A DNA stretch of 64,000 nucleotides from Effrenium voratum (taxonomy: Eukaryota; Sar; Dinophyceae; Suessiales; Symbiodiniaceae): assembly GCA_963377175.1 (NCBI GenBank), contig CAUJNA010003827.1, positions 1-64,000 on the forward strand, given 5' to 3'. Numbering within the stretch: position 1 is the first letter of the stretch; the number at the start of each line of letters is the position of its first letter. The notes below the pieces were generated by a model. It saw only the letters and a program-made list of their open reading frames with translations, searched no databases and had not been told where the DNA came from. A program made the translations under genes and the position numbers. Of the stretch, positions 32,501 through 43,909 are shown one piece after another.

Positions 32501-35500
32501 CCCGTTGGTTAGACGCTGTTCTTCCCCGAGGGAGCATTTTGGTAGAGATGCACTTTCGCACATGCATAGCTCTGCGCAAGTACCACTGGGCGTTCGACTC
32601 CGATGAAAAAGGGTTTGCGCACATGTCATCAGATTCCCGCAAGAAGAGAAAGGGGTTTGCGGAAGGGCCAGTGGGATTCTTTTGTGAATGCAACCTGAGA
32701 GGCACATCCGCTCAAGAGCGCACGCTCAGCACTGCACATGCCAGCCACACTGGAAAGAAAACTACTTCCAGTGTGGCTGGCATGTGCAGTGCTGAGCGTG
32801 TGCTCTTGAGCGGATGTGCCTCTCATGCGAGTCAGACTGGAATCAGGGTGGGTTTAGGGTTGATTTAGGATCGGTTTAAGTTTGGTGTAGAGAAGCTACA
32901 CTGAAGCCTGGAAAGCATAGCCCAACCTTCAGAATTGCATAGAGCTGCCGTGTTCGACATGGGGCTTTCTGGTCCAGGCGGGCTTCACGCCAAAGGAAAA
33001 GGAAGAGTACCGCGCCCAAGAATCGCATGGGCTCAATGGTTGCCTCATGTTGATCCAAGGAACGGCAGCGAGCTCCCGGAAGCCGTGCGGCTTGTGCGCG
33101 TGGCGCACTTTGCACACGTTCTTCTCACGCGTTGCTTGACTCTTGGCACGCGAAGCACGGGAGGTACGAGCTTTGCAGTCAGACGCCTCCCTGGACAAGG
33201 CCTTTGGATTTCTTTGATGCAACAGTAGCAGCATGTTGGTTGTGCAATGCACGTCATGGCGCACGAGACCCTGCCCAGCTTAGGGACAGTCCGCTTTGCG
33301 CCTGGTTGGCAACACGACCGTTCGGATGGACGAGACACAAGGCGGATGGTGTGTCCGGCTGCACGGCTGCATGGCTGCATGGCGTTTCCTGGCCCAGCTG
33401 ATCTTGGCGCTGTGCGCCGACCAGCTCCTGGCAGTGCCGCGCCCTCAGCCGAGTGTTGGCTCGAGCGTAGTTTCTTGGACTGCAAGTGAACAATTGTGTC
33501 ATGTGTGGCTGCGTCACGCCCTGCATGTCTGAACAATTTCATGTCGCCGCTTCACCACAGGCTGGCTCAAGACCGCGCCCAGGCTCCGCATTTTGCAGCG
33601 AGGCCGCGATGACGGAGGAGAAGCCATCCCTTCCTGCGGACTACGTGGTGCCGAAGGTGTGGGAGCACAAGGACCAAGGCGGCGCCTTCGGGGGCACCAA
33701 CCGGCCGTACGCTGGCGCCTGGGGCGAGGACAAGCCTTTGCCCAAGGGCGAGCACAAGCTTCAGCTGTACTCCATGGGTACTCCGAACGGTGTGAAGGCC
33801 ACCATCATGCTGGAAGAGCTCGTGGAGCTCTTTCCCGACTTCGAGTATGATGCTTGGCTCATTCCCATCAACGGCGTTCAGTTCACCTCCGGATTTCAGG
33901 GCATCAACCCGAATTCCAAGGTCCCCGCCATGGTGGACCACTCTGAAAAAACCCCTGTCCGTGTCTTTGAATCCGGATCCATTCTCATGTACCTGGCAGA
34001 TAAGTACGACAAGGACGGGGTCTTCCTGCCTAAGGAGTACCCAGCTCGTGCGGAATGCCAAAGCTGGCTGATGTGGCAGATGGGCAGTGCCCCATTCATC
34101 GGCGGAGGTTTCGGACACTTCTTCAACTATGCTCCTATCAAGATTGAGTACGCCATCAATCGGTATGCCATGGAAACCAAGCGACTTCTGGACGTTTTAG
34201 ACAAGCACCTTGGGGAGGGCAACAAGAAGTACGTGTGTGGCGACCAGTATACCATCGCCGACATGGCGATCTGGCCCTGGATAGGCTGGCTGGTGGATGG
34301 GAAGCTGTACAGCGCTGGGGAGTTCCTCAAGGTCGAGGAGTACAAGAACGTGTGTGCTTGGTCCAAGCGAATCGGAGAGCGACCGGCCGTGAAGCGCGGC
34401 ATCATGGTGAATCGCCCCTGGGGGGAGAAGTCTTCGCAGTTGCACAACCGCCACGCACGCAGTGACTTTGAGACCAAGACCCAGGACAAGCTGGAGGCGG
34501 CTTGAGCATGCCTTGCTGCATTTTCGTGGATATCTCCGGGCTTCGCTCTTCTGAGTTGTTTTGCTTTTTTGTTAACCTTGGAATCCTTGGAATTGAAAAG
34601 AGTGGAGCCCGGGCTTAATGGGCGCACCCAGTCTGCTGACCTCCGCACCTACAAAAGCAGGGCGGAGGCCGCGCGGAGCATCGGTCGTGCAAAAAAGTCT
34701 GTGCCTGTCTCGCGCCTGCGGGACTGGGGCTGGCTATGTAAAAAATGAGGCCTGGGATGTTTCTGGTAGGCTTTGTTTCCCTCAGACGTGCTTGGGCTTG
34801 TTGAATTTCAGTGACATGCGCGCACAACTCCGCACAACCTGTGTGACAATCTCTGAGCATGAGGGATGTTTGTTATATAACGCTTTCACAGAACTCGTTC
34901 GTTGCCGCACAGGATATAACAGGGCAGTGCGAAAAACAAACACCACACACAGACACACGCACACACAGGTCCCCGCATTCTTCTGCACCTTGACAACTGA
35001 TGCTGCGAGCTGTTTCGAAGTGGCCCTTTGCACGGATTACATGCTGTTTTACTTCTCGCATAGTCATGCAGGTGATGGAGGGGGTTGGCAGGAAATATGG
35101 CTTCATGATAGTCCATTATGTCGCATTCTCTTGCACACTGCTGCGTTGCACTGTTGCTGAACGCAGCTTCATGCCGCTCAAAGTTGGTGCGTTTGTGGCG
35201 CACCGTTGCACGTGTAGAGTGTTCTGGATGCCGTTGCATGTCTCATTTCCTGAAGTCTGACAGCCCTTGAGAGCTCCGACCCAGGTGGAGATCTCAGCGC
35301 AGGCCAGATCCATGGTGCCAAGAGGGCTGCACAAAGTCGGCCTGCGAGGAAACTGATGGAGCAGAAGAGGAGGAGGAGGAGTCTGAGGTTGACGAGCCCG
35401 AGGAGGGCTGCCGCCTTGATGCCCGTCTTGTGTGTTATCAGTGTATTGCAAAATCTGAAGCACTGCCTGGGGTTTCCACCCACCTGTGAGGGTGCATTTG

Positions 35501-38500
35501 CTACAGCTTGGAATTGCATTGCAGGAGCCAGATTCGGAGTTGCTCGAGCGGGCTCAGCAGCGCTTCAGCCGAGCACCGCGGCTGGCAGACATGGTCCAGC
35601 CCTCGAGAGCGAAGCTCCGCAGCTGCAACTCACACTTTGCTCCAGATCTATGGCAACGACTCGAAGCTGGATGAGCAGTTTGGAGGTTCCTCAGGCACGG
35701 GATCAGGTTTCACTGCACTGCGGAAACAAATGCACGGTTGGCATCCAAGAAGTGCAGCCTTTCATTTGATCAGTTAAGATTGGTTGTAGTTCTCGAGAAC
35801 TTGGGGCAAAGGCAGCAACGCACGGCCAAAAGACCTTGGCAAATCCGAGCACGCCGACCACAAAATGGTGCCTTTGTCCTGGCCTTACAGTGTGAGCACT
35901 GGCTCGAGGGGATCGGTTTGACCAGGTAAGCTAGTCAATGTTTGGAAGAGCTTTGGGAACGTTTGGTGACGCCTTGCTGCCAACTTTGGTATGGGTGTTC
36001 TCAAAATACGGCCCAGCATGGCAAGGGGTCCTTTTGTTTCCCTTTGACCAACCCAAGGGGGTCCACCATTTGAGCTGCGTGCATCAGCACATATGCTGTG
36101 CAAGATGAGCTGAGTTCAGGGTCAAAGATTGGATGTGAGGCAGGAGTAGGCGACATTCCTAGGTTCGAGGACGACGAGGAGGATGCAGACGAAACGTCAA
36201 GGCGTTGCTAGCAGTGCATGATATGGTGGCTGAGCTGTTGACTGACAGGCTGCAGTCAGGTGCAGAGCCAGCATCCTAGCTGCAGGAAGAATGTCCTGCC
36301 TTACGCGCAAGCGCAACTGAGGCCGGGACTGTTAGGGAACCTTGGCGATTTGGACGGCTTGGACACCCTGCGGATGCCAAAACTGCCAGAAGAGGCTTGC
36401 ATACAATATGCGAAGAACGCTGCCCAGCGCACGCTTCAAGGACACAGCCTGGGATGAGCAGCGAAAAGAAGCCTTGAAGGCCATTGGAAGGGGTGCTTGA
36501 CAAGCACTCACAGCTCGTGCAAGGCAAGGAAGTTTATCACTGGCAGCGTGCCTAAATCGATTCGGGAGAGTATGGGCATATATACTGGTTGCGAGTGCGT
36601 GACGATTTTTCCATGCGAGGTGGCTGGAGTTCTGCGGAGGAGGATGATGAAGCAGAGGATCGGGGGCGGCTTCCTGGAAGTATACCAACTTCCTTTCTTT
36701 AGCATGCAAAACTAAGTTTCGGCATCTTGACTCAGACTGCATGGTGCGAGAATCGCAAGAGTGGGCCGATAGGAGAAGGCACCTGAAACAAAGGTTGAAG
36801 GGGCCGAAGGGGCAGAAGCACAAGGGGAGGCAGGGCATGCTTTGGCAGCTAGTCATTGCCAAAGTGCCACATTGGAACAGGAGAAGAAGGAAGCAGAGCA
36901 GGGGGAGACTGCACTTCCAGATGTGTTTTCCGACAGTGCCGCTGCCCTGCTTTGGCTCTTTTGGATGAGCTTCTCGCTGCTCAGATGCATTCAACGACAT
37001 GCCTCGCATTGCAGGCTTCCCCATTGGAGCCTTCGTTCGAATACGACTCGAGGAGATGACTGGATTCCAGCAAATTTCCGTGAAGCAGAAAACAAATCCA
37101 CATGTCCACCTCCGTGTTGTTTCTTCTAGGGCGCGCTAGTTGCACCAGCCCGAGCTTTCACTTGTGTTGCCTGTTTCACTTCTCATCTTGTGCCAGGACG
37201 TACCAGCTGCTTGCGTTGCGGAGCTGCGGCGCGAGAAGCGACCGCCTTATTCGTCGGGCTCCAAAACCCCACGTGAGATCAGAGCATCAGTCTGATAGGC
37301 CGGTGATCCTTGGCGGCTTGCTATCCGGTGAGTCACGTATGGGTCTGGTTTTGCCCTCAGCGAGAGCGCATGGAGAATGAATTTGGCATCCTGAAACATT
37401 GATTTCTGGTGTTCAAGGTTCAGACTCGGGTCAAGAGGCACCGCTGGCATCCAAAGCTGCTGAAGAGCTCTGATGCCTTGTTACTCTCTGTGGGATGGCG
37501 CCGCTTTCAGATCCTTGGCAATGGACCATGGATATGATCCTTGGTCCTAGGACAGGGACAAGTCCAACTCAAGTCCAGGATACGTCAACCATTGATCCAC
37601 ATAATTGGCTTGGTTTCCAAATAGGTTCCCCAAAGTTCTTCAGTATTTCTCCACAAGTTCCATGGGTTCGCGAGGTCGAAAGCCACGTTGTGTGATTACA
37701 TGAGCCGAACATACAGGCAAACATACATGTGTTTTGCGCCGAGCGCAATGTCAAGAGATAGCAGAAGGGTAGGCGCAGAGAGGAATCAGAGAATGTGACG
37801 TGCAGCCCAGGACCTTGCCTGTGTATTCCATAGAAGACAGAGGTGAGAAGCGCCACATGCTCAGATTTGCGAAAGCAATCAGCAAAGCAGGAAAGCATGG
37901 AGTGCAGCAGTTTTCAGAACGGCTGTGTTCATGTGCTCATGCGCAAAGCTTTGCATCCTATGTCTTGCAGGCATGCGCTACCTGAAGTACACCCTGGAAC
38001 ACGCGCATTGCACAATGACAAGCAGGTGACTCAAGCCTTTCTGGAGAGGCAGAGGCTAGCGGCTAGAGGCTCGAGCTTGTTGTGTTCTAGGCTACGGCCC
38101 CATGGTGCCGCCGAACACTGGCGTGCTAGCCTTCAGGCAAGAGCCATGGGCCATGGCAGCTGTGGCAGCTGTGGCAGCTGTGGCAGATGGTTTTACCCGC
38201 AGGAGCTGGGAAAAGGTGGGCCATTTTCGAGTCTGCGCCACGGGGGTGGCCGGACTCCTGGACTTCGACACTGGGAATCGAGAGGTCGGGCTGACTCGCT
38301 GACTCCATGAGCTGAGGTGCTGGAGGCGGCGCCGAACTTCGACGTGAAGAAGAAGTTGAAGCTTGTCGGAGAGTCGCAGCCTTTCAGCCGGCTCTCCGGG
38401 GTTCTGCGCTCAGAATCTTCGTTGTCGCAAGGCCTTACAAGATCTTCCGAAACACCGCCTTCATCAAGAACATGTTCAGTTCGGATCTGGAGGTGGCCAA

Positions 38501-38698
38501 TTCCAGTCAGTATTTTCAACTAGCTGCACGTTTGGAGCAGAGGTCAACAAGTACATGCACGCAAAGATCCAGACGGTCAGCGGGATCCGCGGAGAAATCA
38601 AAAAGGCACCTTCACCGGCATGCCGTTTCGTCTTTGCTGCGTTTGTTCAGGATCTTGATTCCTGTTCCGGACCTGTCGCACTTCAAACAAAAGCAGGG

Positions 38699-38731
<33 letters not shown>

Positions 38732-40308
38732 GGTATGTCGGGCAGGGAAGCCACATATCTCATGGCGGCAGCGGCAACTGGGAGTGATTTGATCGGAGGC
38801 CGAAGGAGTCAAAGGTCAGTTCAGGGCATCCTTCGAGGACGCAGTGCGCAGCGCGCATGCGGCGATTTCGGCTGTACTGATGTGGGGGAATCCGTTCAAT
38901 CTCCACGAGAAATGGTGTGTGTGTGTGTGGTGAAGGATCGGATTCTGATGTCTGACCTTGTGGTGTGCAAGTCCAGCACTTAGCTGCAGGTTTGGGTGGA
39001 ACGTCTACACATTGTACATGCACCAAGTTGGATGCAATAGCTAATGGTTGCTTTCCGGACAAGCACACTGCCTTCTTATACTTGGTACTGCAGGTGTTGG
39101 ATCACTGTACCTTTCAAGCAGTGCTACCGCATGTTTACCGTATCATTTGACCTGCAAATGTGGCTTTCTTTGTGCGCGCATTATTGACATCGCCAGGTTT
39201 TATCATCCGGTTATGGATGTGCCAAATTGGCGTCCCGCGCGGTTGATCGGAGAGCTGCGAGCTTCAGAAGGCCGGGTACCTTCTGGAAGACAGAAGCTTC
39301 GCCTGCTTCGCCCGCGCAAGGAATCCCAGTCCCTGACAACAAGGACAGCCCCAGCCTGAATAATGCATGCGCCAAGCACAGCGTGATACTTTTTGTTGGT
39401 TCTCGTTTGCATTGCACTTGCCGAGGTCGCTATGGCAAGCAGTTCGTGAGACCAGAGCGGAAGTTCAACAAAGTCAAAGTACCGAAGAGTCTGGAGGCCA
39501 GGAACTTTGCGCATGAGCTGGATGATGATCATGACGCCGCTGCTCTACGCCGTTTTGTTTTGTGTTTCAGTGCGACGGAACCATGTTTTCCGCTTTGAAG
39601 GCATCCTTGCCGTTCAGCGCCAAGAAGAAGTTCACCCCGAAGAAGAAGAAGACCGAGCTCTCCCAGAAAGCGGCAATTGCCAGAGACCCGCAGTGTTCAG
39701 CATTAGCAATTTCTAGGGCTTCTGTGCATACAGTTAGGCTACACGATCTACAACTCACGCTTACGATGATCCTTGAAGCAGAGGGCAGCAAATGGTTAGA
39801 CCTATATCAAGGTCTCCAGTGGACGAGAAAAAGAAGTGAACAATCTTCTCCTGAGGCGGGTGGGGTTCAGACCGCTGGGGCGTGTTGCCAGTCATAGCTC
39901 CACCCAGGCTGCACACCATCAGAAAAGAAAAGTCACGAGTACCGATCATAGGGCAGTCTCTGCACGTGCTCCCATCGGCCGACTGGGAATTGGCCCGAGG
40001 TGCGCGCGGAAGCGAGCGAGCGCAAGAAGAAGGTCAAAGAAGTTCGCGATCGCTTCATCCAGGTTGGGGGGGGGGCAAGGGGGGGGCAGCGACGAAGTGA
40101 GTGCGGCGCTTGGCTGCGTTTGGAGAAGCCACGGCGCTTTTGCTTTCAGGAGAAGCGTGAGGCTCACAGGAAGGAAGCGAAAAAGAAGCGGTACATCAGC
40201 GAGGGACAGTCTGCAGCCCAGACTGCAGAATCTGCGCTCACCTCTATTTGCTTTGAGCGCTTGACGAGGAAAGAGACGAAGAAGAGGAAAGCGATGATGA
40301 TGGACTGA
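29532..40308 (+). CDS. BMS1: Ribosome biogenesis GTPase BMS1, split by many introns
   Basis: BMS1 is the nucleolar GTPase that binds Rcl1 during 40S pre-ribosome assembly. Translated blocks follow the eukaryotic BMS1 order end to end. N-terminal: start [14 protein letters not shown] (29,532), [10 protein letters not shown] (29,761), [23 protein letters not shown]-loop split by an intron (30,000-30,128), [15 protein letters not shown] (30,260), [12 protein letters not shown] (30,357), [19 protein letters not shown] (30,471), [17 protein letters not shown] (30,778), [10 protein letters not shown] (31,130), [10 protein letters not shown] (31,240). Middle: VHLPGVG (31,887), [16 protein letters not shown] (32,309), [12 protein letters not shown] (32,427). 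After an interval of about 2.9 kb holding a GST gene: acidic block (35,361), [14 protein letters not shown] (35,646). C-terminal: [11 protein letters not shown] (37,025), RPVILGGL (37,297), [20 protein letters not shown] (37,430), [18 protein letters not shown] (37,815), FRVCATGV (38,223), [11 protein letters not shown] (38,577), [10 protein letters not shown] (38,946), [13 protein letters not shown] (39,198), [19 protein letters not shown] (39,436), stop 40,308. Exon edges are approximate. Confidence 0.88.
30026..30071 (+). other. BMS1: Short intron splitting the BMS1 P-loop
   Basis: Removing the bases between GGTCCTCCA and GGCGTGGGTAAG restores the nucleotide-binding loop GPPGVGKTT. The removed stretch starts GCAAAG and ends TTCAG, so it is a GC-AG intron of about 44 bases flanked by AGGC. 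Confidence 0.6.
32697..32824. repeat. 58-bp near-perfect inverted repeat with 12-nt loop
   Basis: The left arm 32,697-32,754 (GAGAGGCACATCCGCTCAAG...) pairs with the right arm 32,767-32,824 with one mismatch (GCGCACG against the complement of CGTGTGC). The loop is AAGAAAACTACT. It sits in a BMS1 intron and could be a foldback transposon or a small-RNA precursor. Confidence 0.9.
33552..33570 (+). promoter_or_regulatory. Possible trans-splice acceptor with relict spliced-leader end
   Basis: CCACAG followed by GCTGGCTCAAG lies about 40 bases before the GST start. The dinoflagellate spliced leader ends TTTTGGCTCAAG, so TGGCTCAAG after an AG acceptor could be a relict from retroposition of a trans-spliced mRNA. 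Nine matching bases are weak evidence. Confidence 0.3.
33609..34505 (+). CDS. yghU: YghU-type glutathione S-transferase (disulfide-bond oxidoreductase family), nested in BMS1
   Basis: An uninterrupted 298-codon gene, close in length to E. coli YghU (288 aa as I recall it). The start at [20 protein letters not shown] is chosen because family similarity begins there; an in-frame ATG at 33,486 would add 41 residues without family resemblance. The thioredoxin-fold domain (about 50-135) has LYSMGTPNG (53-61), the glutathione-binding cis-Pro segment NPNSKVPA (100-107) and ESGSI (121-125). The helical domain has [12 protein letters not shown] (165-176), [20 protein letters not shown] (178-197), [13 protein letters not shown] (212-224) and ERPAVKRG (257-264). 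YghU-type enzymes act on disulfides and peroxides using glutathione and are mostly bacterial. The absence of introns in this intron-dense locus suggests retroposition or bacterial ancestry. It lies between BMS1 coding blocks at 32,461 and 35,361 on the same strand. Confidence 0.92.
   Translation: MTEEKPSLPADYVVPKVWEHKDQGGAFGGTNRPYAGAWGEDKPLPKGEHKLQLYSMGTPNGVKATIMLEELVELFPDFEYDAWLIPINGVQFTSGFQGINPNSKVPAMVDHSEKTPVRVFESGSILMYLADKYDKDGVFLPKEYPARAECQSWLMWQMGSAPFIGGGFGHFFNYAPIKIEYAINRYAMETKRLLDVLDKHLGEGNKKYVCGDQYTIADMAIWPWIGWLVDGKLYSAGEFLKVEEYKNVCAWSKRIGERPAVKRGIMVNRPWGEKSSQLHNRHARSDFETKTQDKLEAA
38701..38730. repeat. Poly-A tract in a BMS1 intron
   Basis: About 30 consecutive A after GGGGC. No retroposed gene is evident immediately upstream, so it is noted only as a homopolymer. 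Confidence 0.8.
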
Positions 40309-41925
40309 AGTTCAGAGTGGACTGAAGCCCTGCAAAGCCCGTGAGCTAGCTTATGAACGCCTTGGTCTCTATAGAGTTCTGCCGGATGAAGCGACTTCAT
40401 CTTCTAGGAGGCAGACTGGAAGCTAACGAGTGCCTGGCCGCTTCCTATGGCTGGCGGGTACAAAACAAGACTTGTTGCTTGCGCACGAATCGATAGTCAT
40501 ATTGGCGTCCAAGCCGTGTAACTGAGAGGGGCCTGCTCTCGCTTGCTGCCGCAGCTCACTTTCAAACGCATACACACAAACAAAAGCAGGCGCACCCACA
40601 CCGATACCCGCACTCACATCCACCAGCGACACTCTTGCCCACCTACCCGCTTACCCACCCCCGAACTGTTACCCTTACCCACCCACAGAAAACACACCCA
40701 TCTCCAATACGCACCTACACACATGTGCACAGGTACACACATACACATATGCACTTATACACAGTGCACGTACATCAATACAATCACATGCCAGTAAGAT
40801 AGACAAGCTAGCATGCAGTGCTATGGCTGCCGTCATATTTTGGTGCGACCAAGGTGGTGAGCAGCTGATAGCATGACATGTGCCCAGACACCTCATTTGT
40901 AGGCTGCCAAAATGCTGCTTGTTTCATGGACCTGTGGAGAGGACCGCATGCTGGGGCTGCAACATGTTGGACCAAAGGCTTCTGCACACGAGCAAGTGCT
41001 GCTTGCCTTGGCTCTTCAACAAGTCCAACTGAGCGGAGTTCTGACTTGTTTAGGAGGAGTCCCAAGTTCTTGCGGCATTTCCGGGCAGAGAGAGTTGGCG
41101 CGATGGTGGGAATAGCCACCTCGCTTGCAAGCAGAAGCGAAAGCAGTGAGGGGCGTGCCTGCTCTTCTCATTCCTGAGTCGTAGATGAGCTGAGGCTCTC
41201 CCATATGGCCACGTGCTGCGCCGACGAGGTGATGAACATTTTAGTCGGCAAGTTGTGACCGACCCCTGCAGGTGCACGTCAGATCTTGCGGCCGGCACCC
41301 AGCTGTGGTACATGGCATAGTGCAGTTTGGTTGCACAAGGCAAAGCAGCGGGACCCTTTGGAGACGACCAAACTGGGCCAGCTCTGAGGATGAGTCTGAT
41401 GTGATGCCCTCAGCGATGTGACTGTGAGTTGCGGCGGCATGGCACATCAAGGCCAAGCATGAAATGGCAGTCCGCATTGATGCGCTACGGCGTTTGTGGC
41501 TTCGCCATGCTTGTGTCTACGACGTTCGTGGCTTCAGTGTTTTCTTGTGGCTTCATGCATTTTAACAAATGTTGCTCTTGGCGTGCCTGTGGCTGGCTGG
41601 GGTTTGAAACGAGACACGGCAGGCAGGAGATGCAGTTGCCTTCGTTACCTCCCAGCCAGCATCCCAGCTTGGTCCCTTCAAGGTTCAAGGAAAGCCTTCC
41701 AAGGCGCCAACCTCCGGGTGCTTGGAGCTGCAGTTTCCAAGCATTCCCGGGGGCAGGAGAGCCAGACTTGTTTCTTTTTGGGCTCAGTTTTTTTAGCCTG
41801 ACAGGAAATGGAGGGCCACTGCGCACCTGAGCAGTTGGAGGTGCGCTAGAGCTTTCAGTGTGTCTTGCTCAGCTCACTTCACTGAAGTTGGTCAGTCCCT
41901 GCGCTTTCACTGACTTCGCTTGCAG
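40309..41925. other. Spacer between BMS1 and the methyltransferase
   Basis: A CA-rich irregular tract spans about 40,555-40,760 (CACACAAACAAAAGCAGG, ACACATACACATATGC). No assignable exon was found between 40,800 and 41,900, though the methyltransferase may have N-terminal exons here. Confidence 0.4.
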
Positions 41926-43022
41926 TTCCTCCGGAGCTTTGTGGCGCAGCACTTCGGCTCGTCGCCTCAAGCTGTTGGCGGCCTCAAGATCTGCCAAATC
42001 GGCCGCTCGGATTCGAGGTGCTCATTTGGTCGCATTTGGCGGGTTCGGTCGCCTTCCTCTCAGCCGAGGTTTCAATGCCGGGCACAGCGCTGTGGCCCTG
42101 CTGGATCAGGCAAAAAGACTATGTCTGAGAGGGTGCCAGTGAGTCGCTGATCGCTGACTTTGTGCTGGGAGTGCAGGGAATGATCAGAACTTGCCTCGAA
42201 GTGGTTTGAAGCTCCAGGCTCCCGAGGGCAGCGTCCTGCTCTCTCTGGATCTTTGTCAGCACGAGTGCCCTCTGCAGAATGCTTGCAGAAGGCTCCGAAT
42301 CCGCGTGAAGAGCAGAAAGTATGTGCTTCTGGCAGGTACACTCAGCCGTTGGAGAGAGTAGTTGCAGCCCTTGCAGAGGACAGCAAGTTGGTGGCACAGA
42401 GGCCTCAGTTTTGGGCCATGATGTTATTTGCCAGGAGCGTGGTCAGACGCACGTGCTCCTGCAGGGTGACTCTGCGGAAATGTTGCCAAGGTCAGCTTCT
42501 TATGTCAGAGCAAGAGAAATGAATGTGCCAACTGAGAGGTTTCAGCACATAGAGTTTGACTTGATGTTCATCGACGGGAATCATGCCTACGAGGTGTATC
42601 CTTCAGACGATAAGGGACTTCAGTAAGCAAACACGTACGCGCATCACCCTTGTGCTGCCGCCCTGTGTTCTACACTTGCTGACGGCAGGCAGTGAAGCTG
42701 GATATGCTGCTTTGTCTTCAAATGGCAACGCCGGACTCGCCGCACAGCGTGCCATGTGGTATTGTTAACATGCTGACTTGTCGCAGCCGCAAGCTCTTCG
42801 CAGATTGCTTCCTAGGGGAGGCTTGTGCTAAGTTCTGAGCGTGAGGAGTCTGTGGTTCTTCTGAACCATGTCTTCACCGACATGACAGAGGCCAAGCTGA
42901 CCTGCTGTCCACGCTGTTGGCATTCCTTGTGGCTTGATCATGATGCGAAGCTTGCTTTCAGGGCGTGGGACCGACCAAAGTTTGGCTTGAGACGCTGCGA
43001 GAAGGCTTGGCAGGTTTGCCCG
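41926..43022 (+). CDS. Class I SAM-dependent methyltransferase-like gene, split by introns
   Basis: Coding blocks separated by introns follow a Methyltransf_24-like order. FLRSFVAQHFGSSPQAVGGL and KICQI (41,926-42,001) join GFNAGHSAVALL (42,069-42,104) by a clean splice that rebuilds the SAM-binding motif I-G-F-N-A-G-H-S-A. Then come SLDLCQHE (42,243), YTQPLERVVAAL (42,336), HVLLQGDSAEML (42,450) and FDLMFIDGNHAYE (42,558-42,596), the last with the acidic FIDGNH motif. QALRRLLPRGGL (42,788) and GPTKVWLETLREGLAG (42,968) follow. The substrate is unknown. The start codon and any N-terminal exons are not located and the end is approximate. It is on the same strand as BMS1 and GST, consistent with the unidirectional gene clusters of dinoflagellates. 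Confidence 0.6.
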
Positions 43023-43612
43023 GACGGCCACCGAATCGCGGAGTTCCAGCGAATCTCGCGCAACGCGAGGCGAAGCCGAGCAGCTGGGCTGGCATTCTTG
43101 CTGCTCGCGGCATGGTATCGCCATTGCTAGCCGGAAAAAGAGAGATGAGCGTCTCAAAACCGAGGCAGCCTTGTGGTTTGCTTTTGGAGCAAATCCTTCA
43201 AGCAAAGCTGTTTGGCTCATCAGTGACTCATCAGCCTCGATTTCAGCTGAAATGGGCAGGGGCGCTCAGAGGTAGAGTTAGATAGGGTACCAGGTTGAAG
43301 CAAAGGGCTGGGGGAAGAGGTTCATGGGCTTTGAGGTTAACATGAAAATTGGGGCGACATGTTTCGACACGTTTCGACATGCATTGATATCTCTGGAGGC
43401 AGGTCGACCATTCTTTTTTGTGGGGCGGGCTGCAATGAGCCAAGCTTTGAGCCCAGGCCGTTGCGAGGCGATTCTGGGTGCCGCAGGCTCAGACCATCTA
43501 TGTACATCCATACTACGACTCCGGATCCACTTTGTCAGGGTCCAGAACAGAGTCCAAAACCCACACTTGCTCCCGAATTCAGTTCAAACACCTTCCAAAT
43601 CTTGCCCAGAGG
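43023..43612. other. Spacer before the microsatellite complex
   Basis: No assignable coding block. It includes a short GTTTCGACACGTTTCGACATG duplication near 43,360. Confidence 0.35.
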
Positions 43613-43616
43613 CTTG

Positions 43617-43825
43617 TTCCAGACCCTCTCCCCTCCTCTCCCCTCCTCCCCTCTCCCCTCCTCCCCTCTCCCCTCCTCCCCTCTTCCCTCCTCTCCTCCT
43701 CCTCCCTCTCCCCTCCTCCCCTCCCCTCCCCTCCCCTCCCCTCCCTCCCCTCCCCTCCCCTTCCCCTCCCCCCGTCCCGTCCCGTCCCCTCCCCTCCCCT
43801 CCCCTCCCCTCCCCTCCCCTCGCTC
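43617..43825. repeat. CCCCTCCTCTCC / CCCCTCCCCT pyrimidine tract
   Basis: About 210 bases of almost pure C/T on the plus strand, with 10-15 bp sub-periods. It is capable of triplex formation (inference). Long Pro/Ser frames here are repeat artefacts. Confidence 0.9.
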
Positions 43826-43909
43826 ACATAAGTGACTTGTTCCAGACGCTCAGATCACTGCGGAACGTGCCAGGCCATTTTTTCAGCCACACCCATAATA
43901 TCTCCGTGT

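Noticed and set aside
33486..33608. Upstream start for the GST giving 339 residues
   Set aside because: The extra 41 residues show no family resemblance and overlap the probable splice acceptor region; MTEEKPS matches the family's usual beginning.
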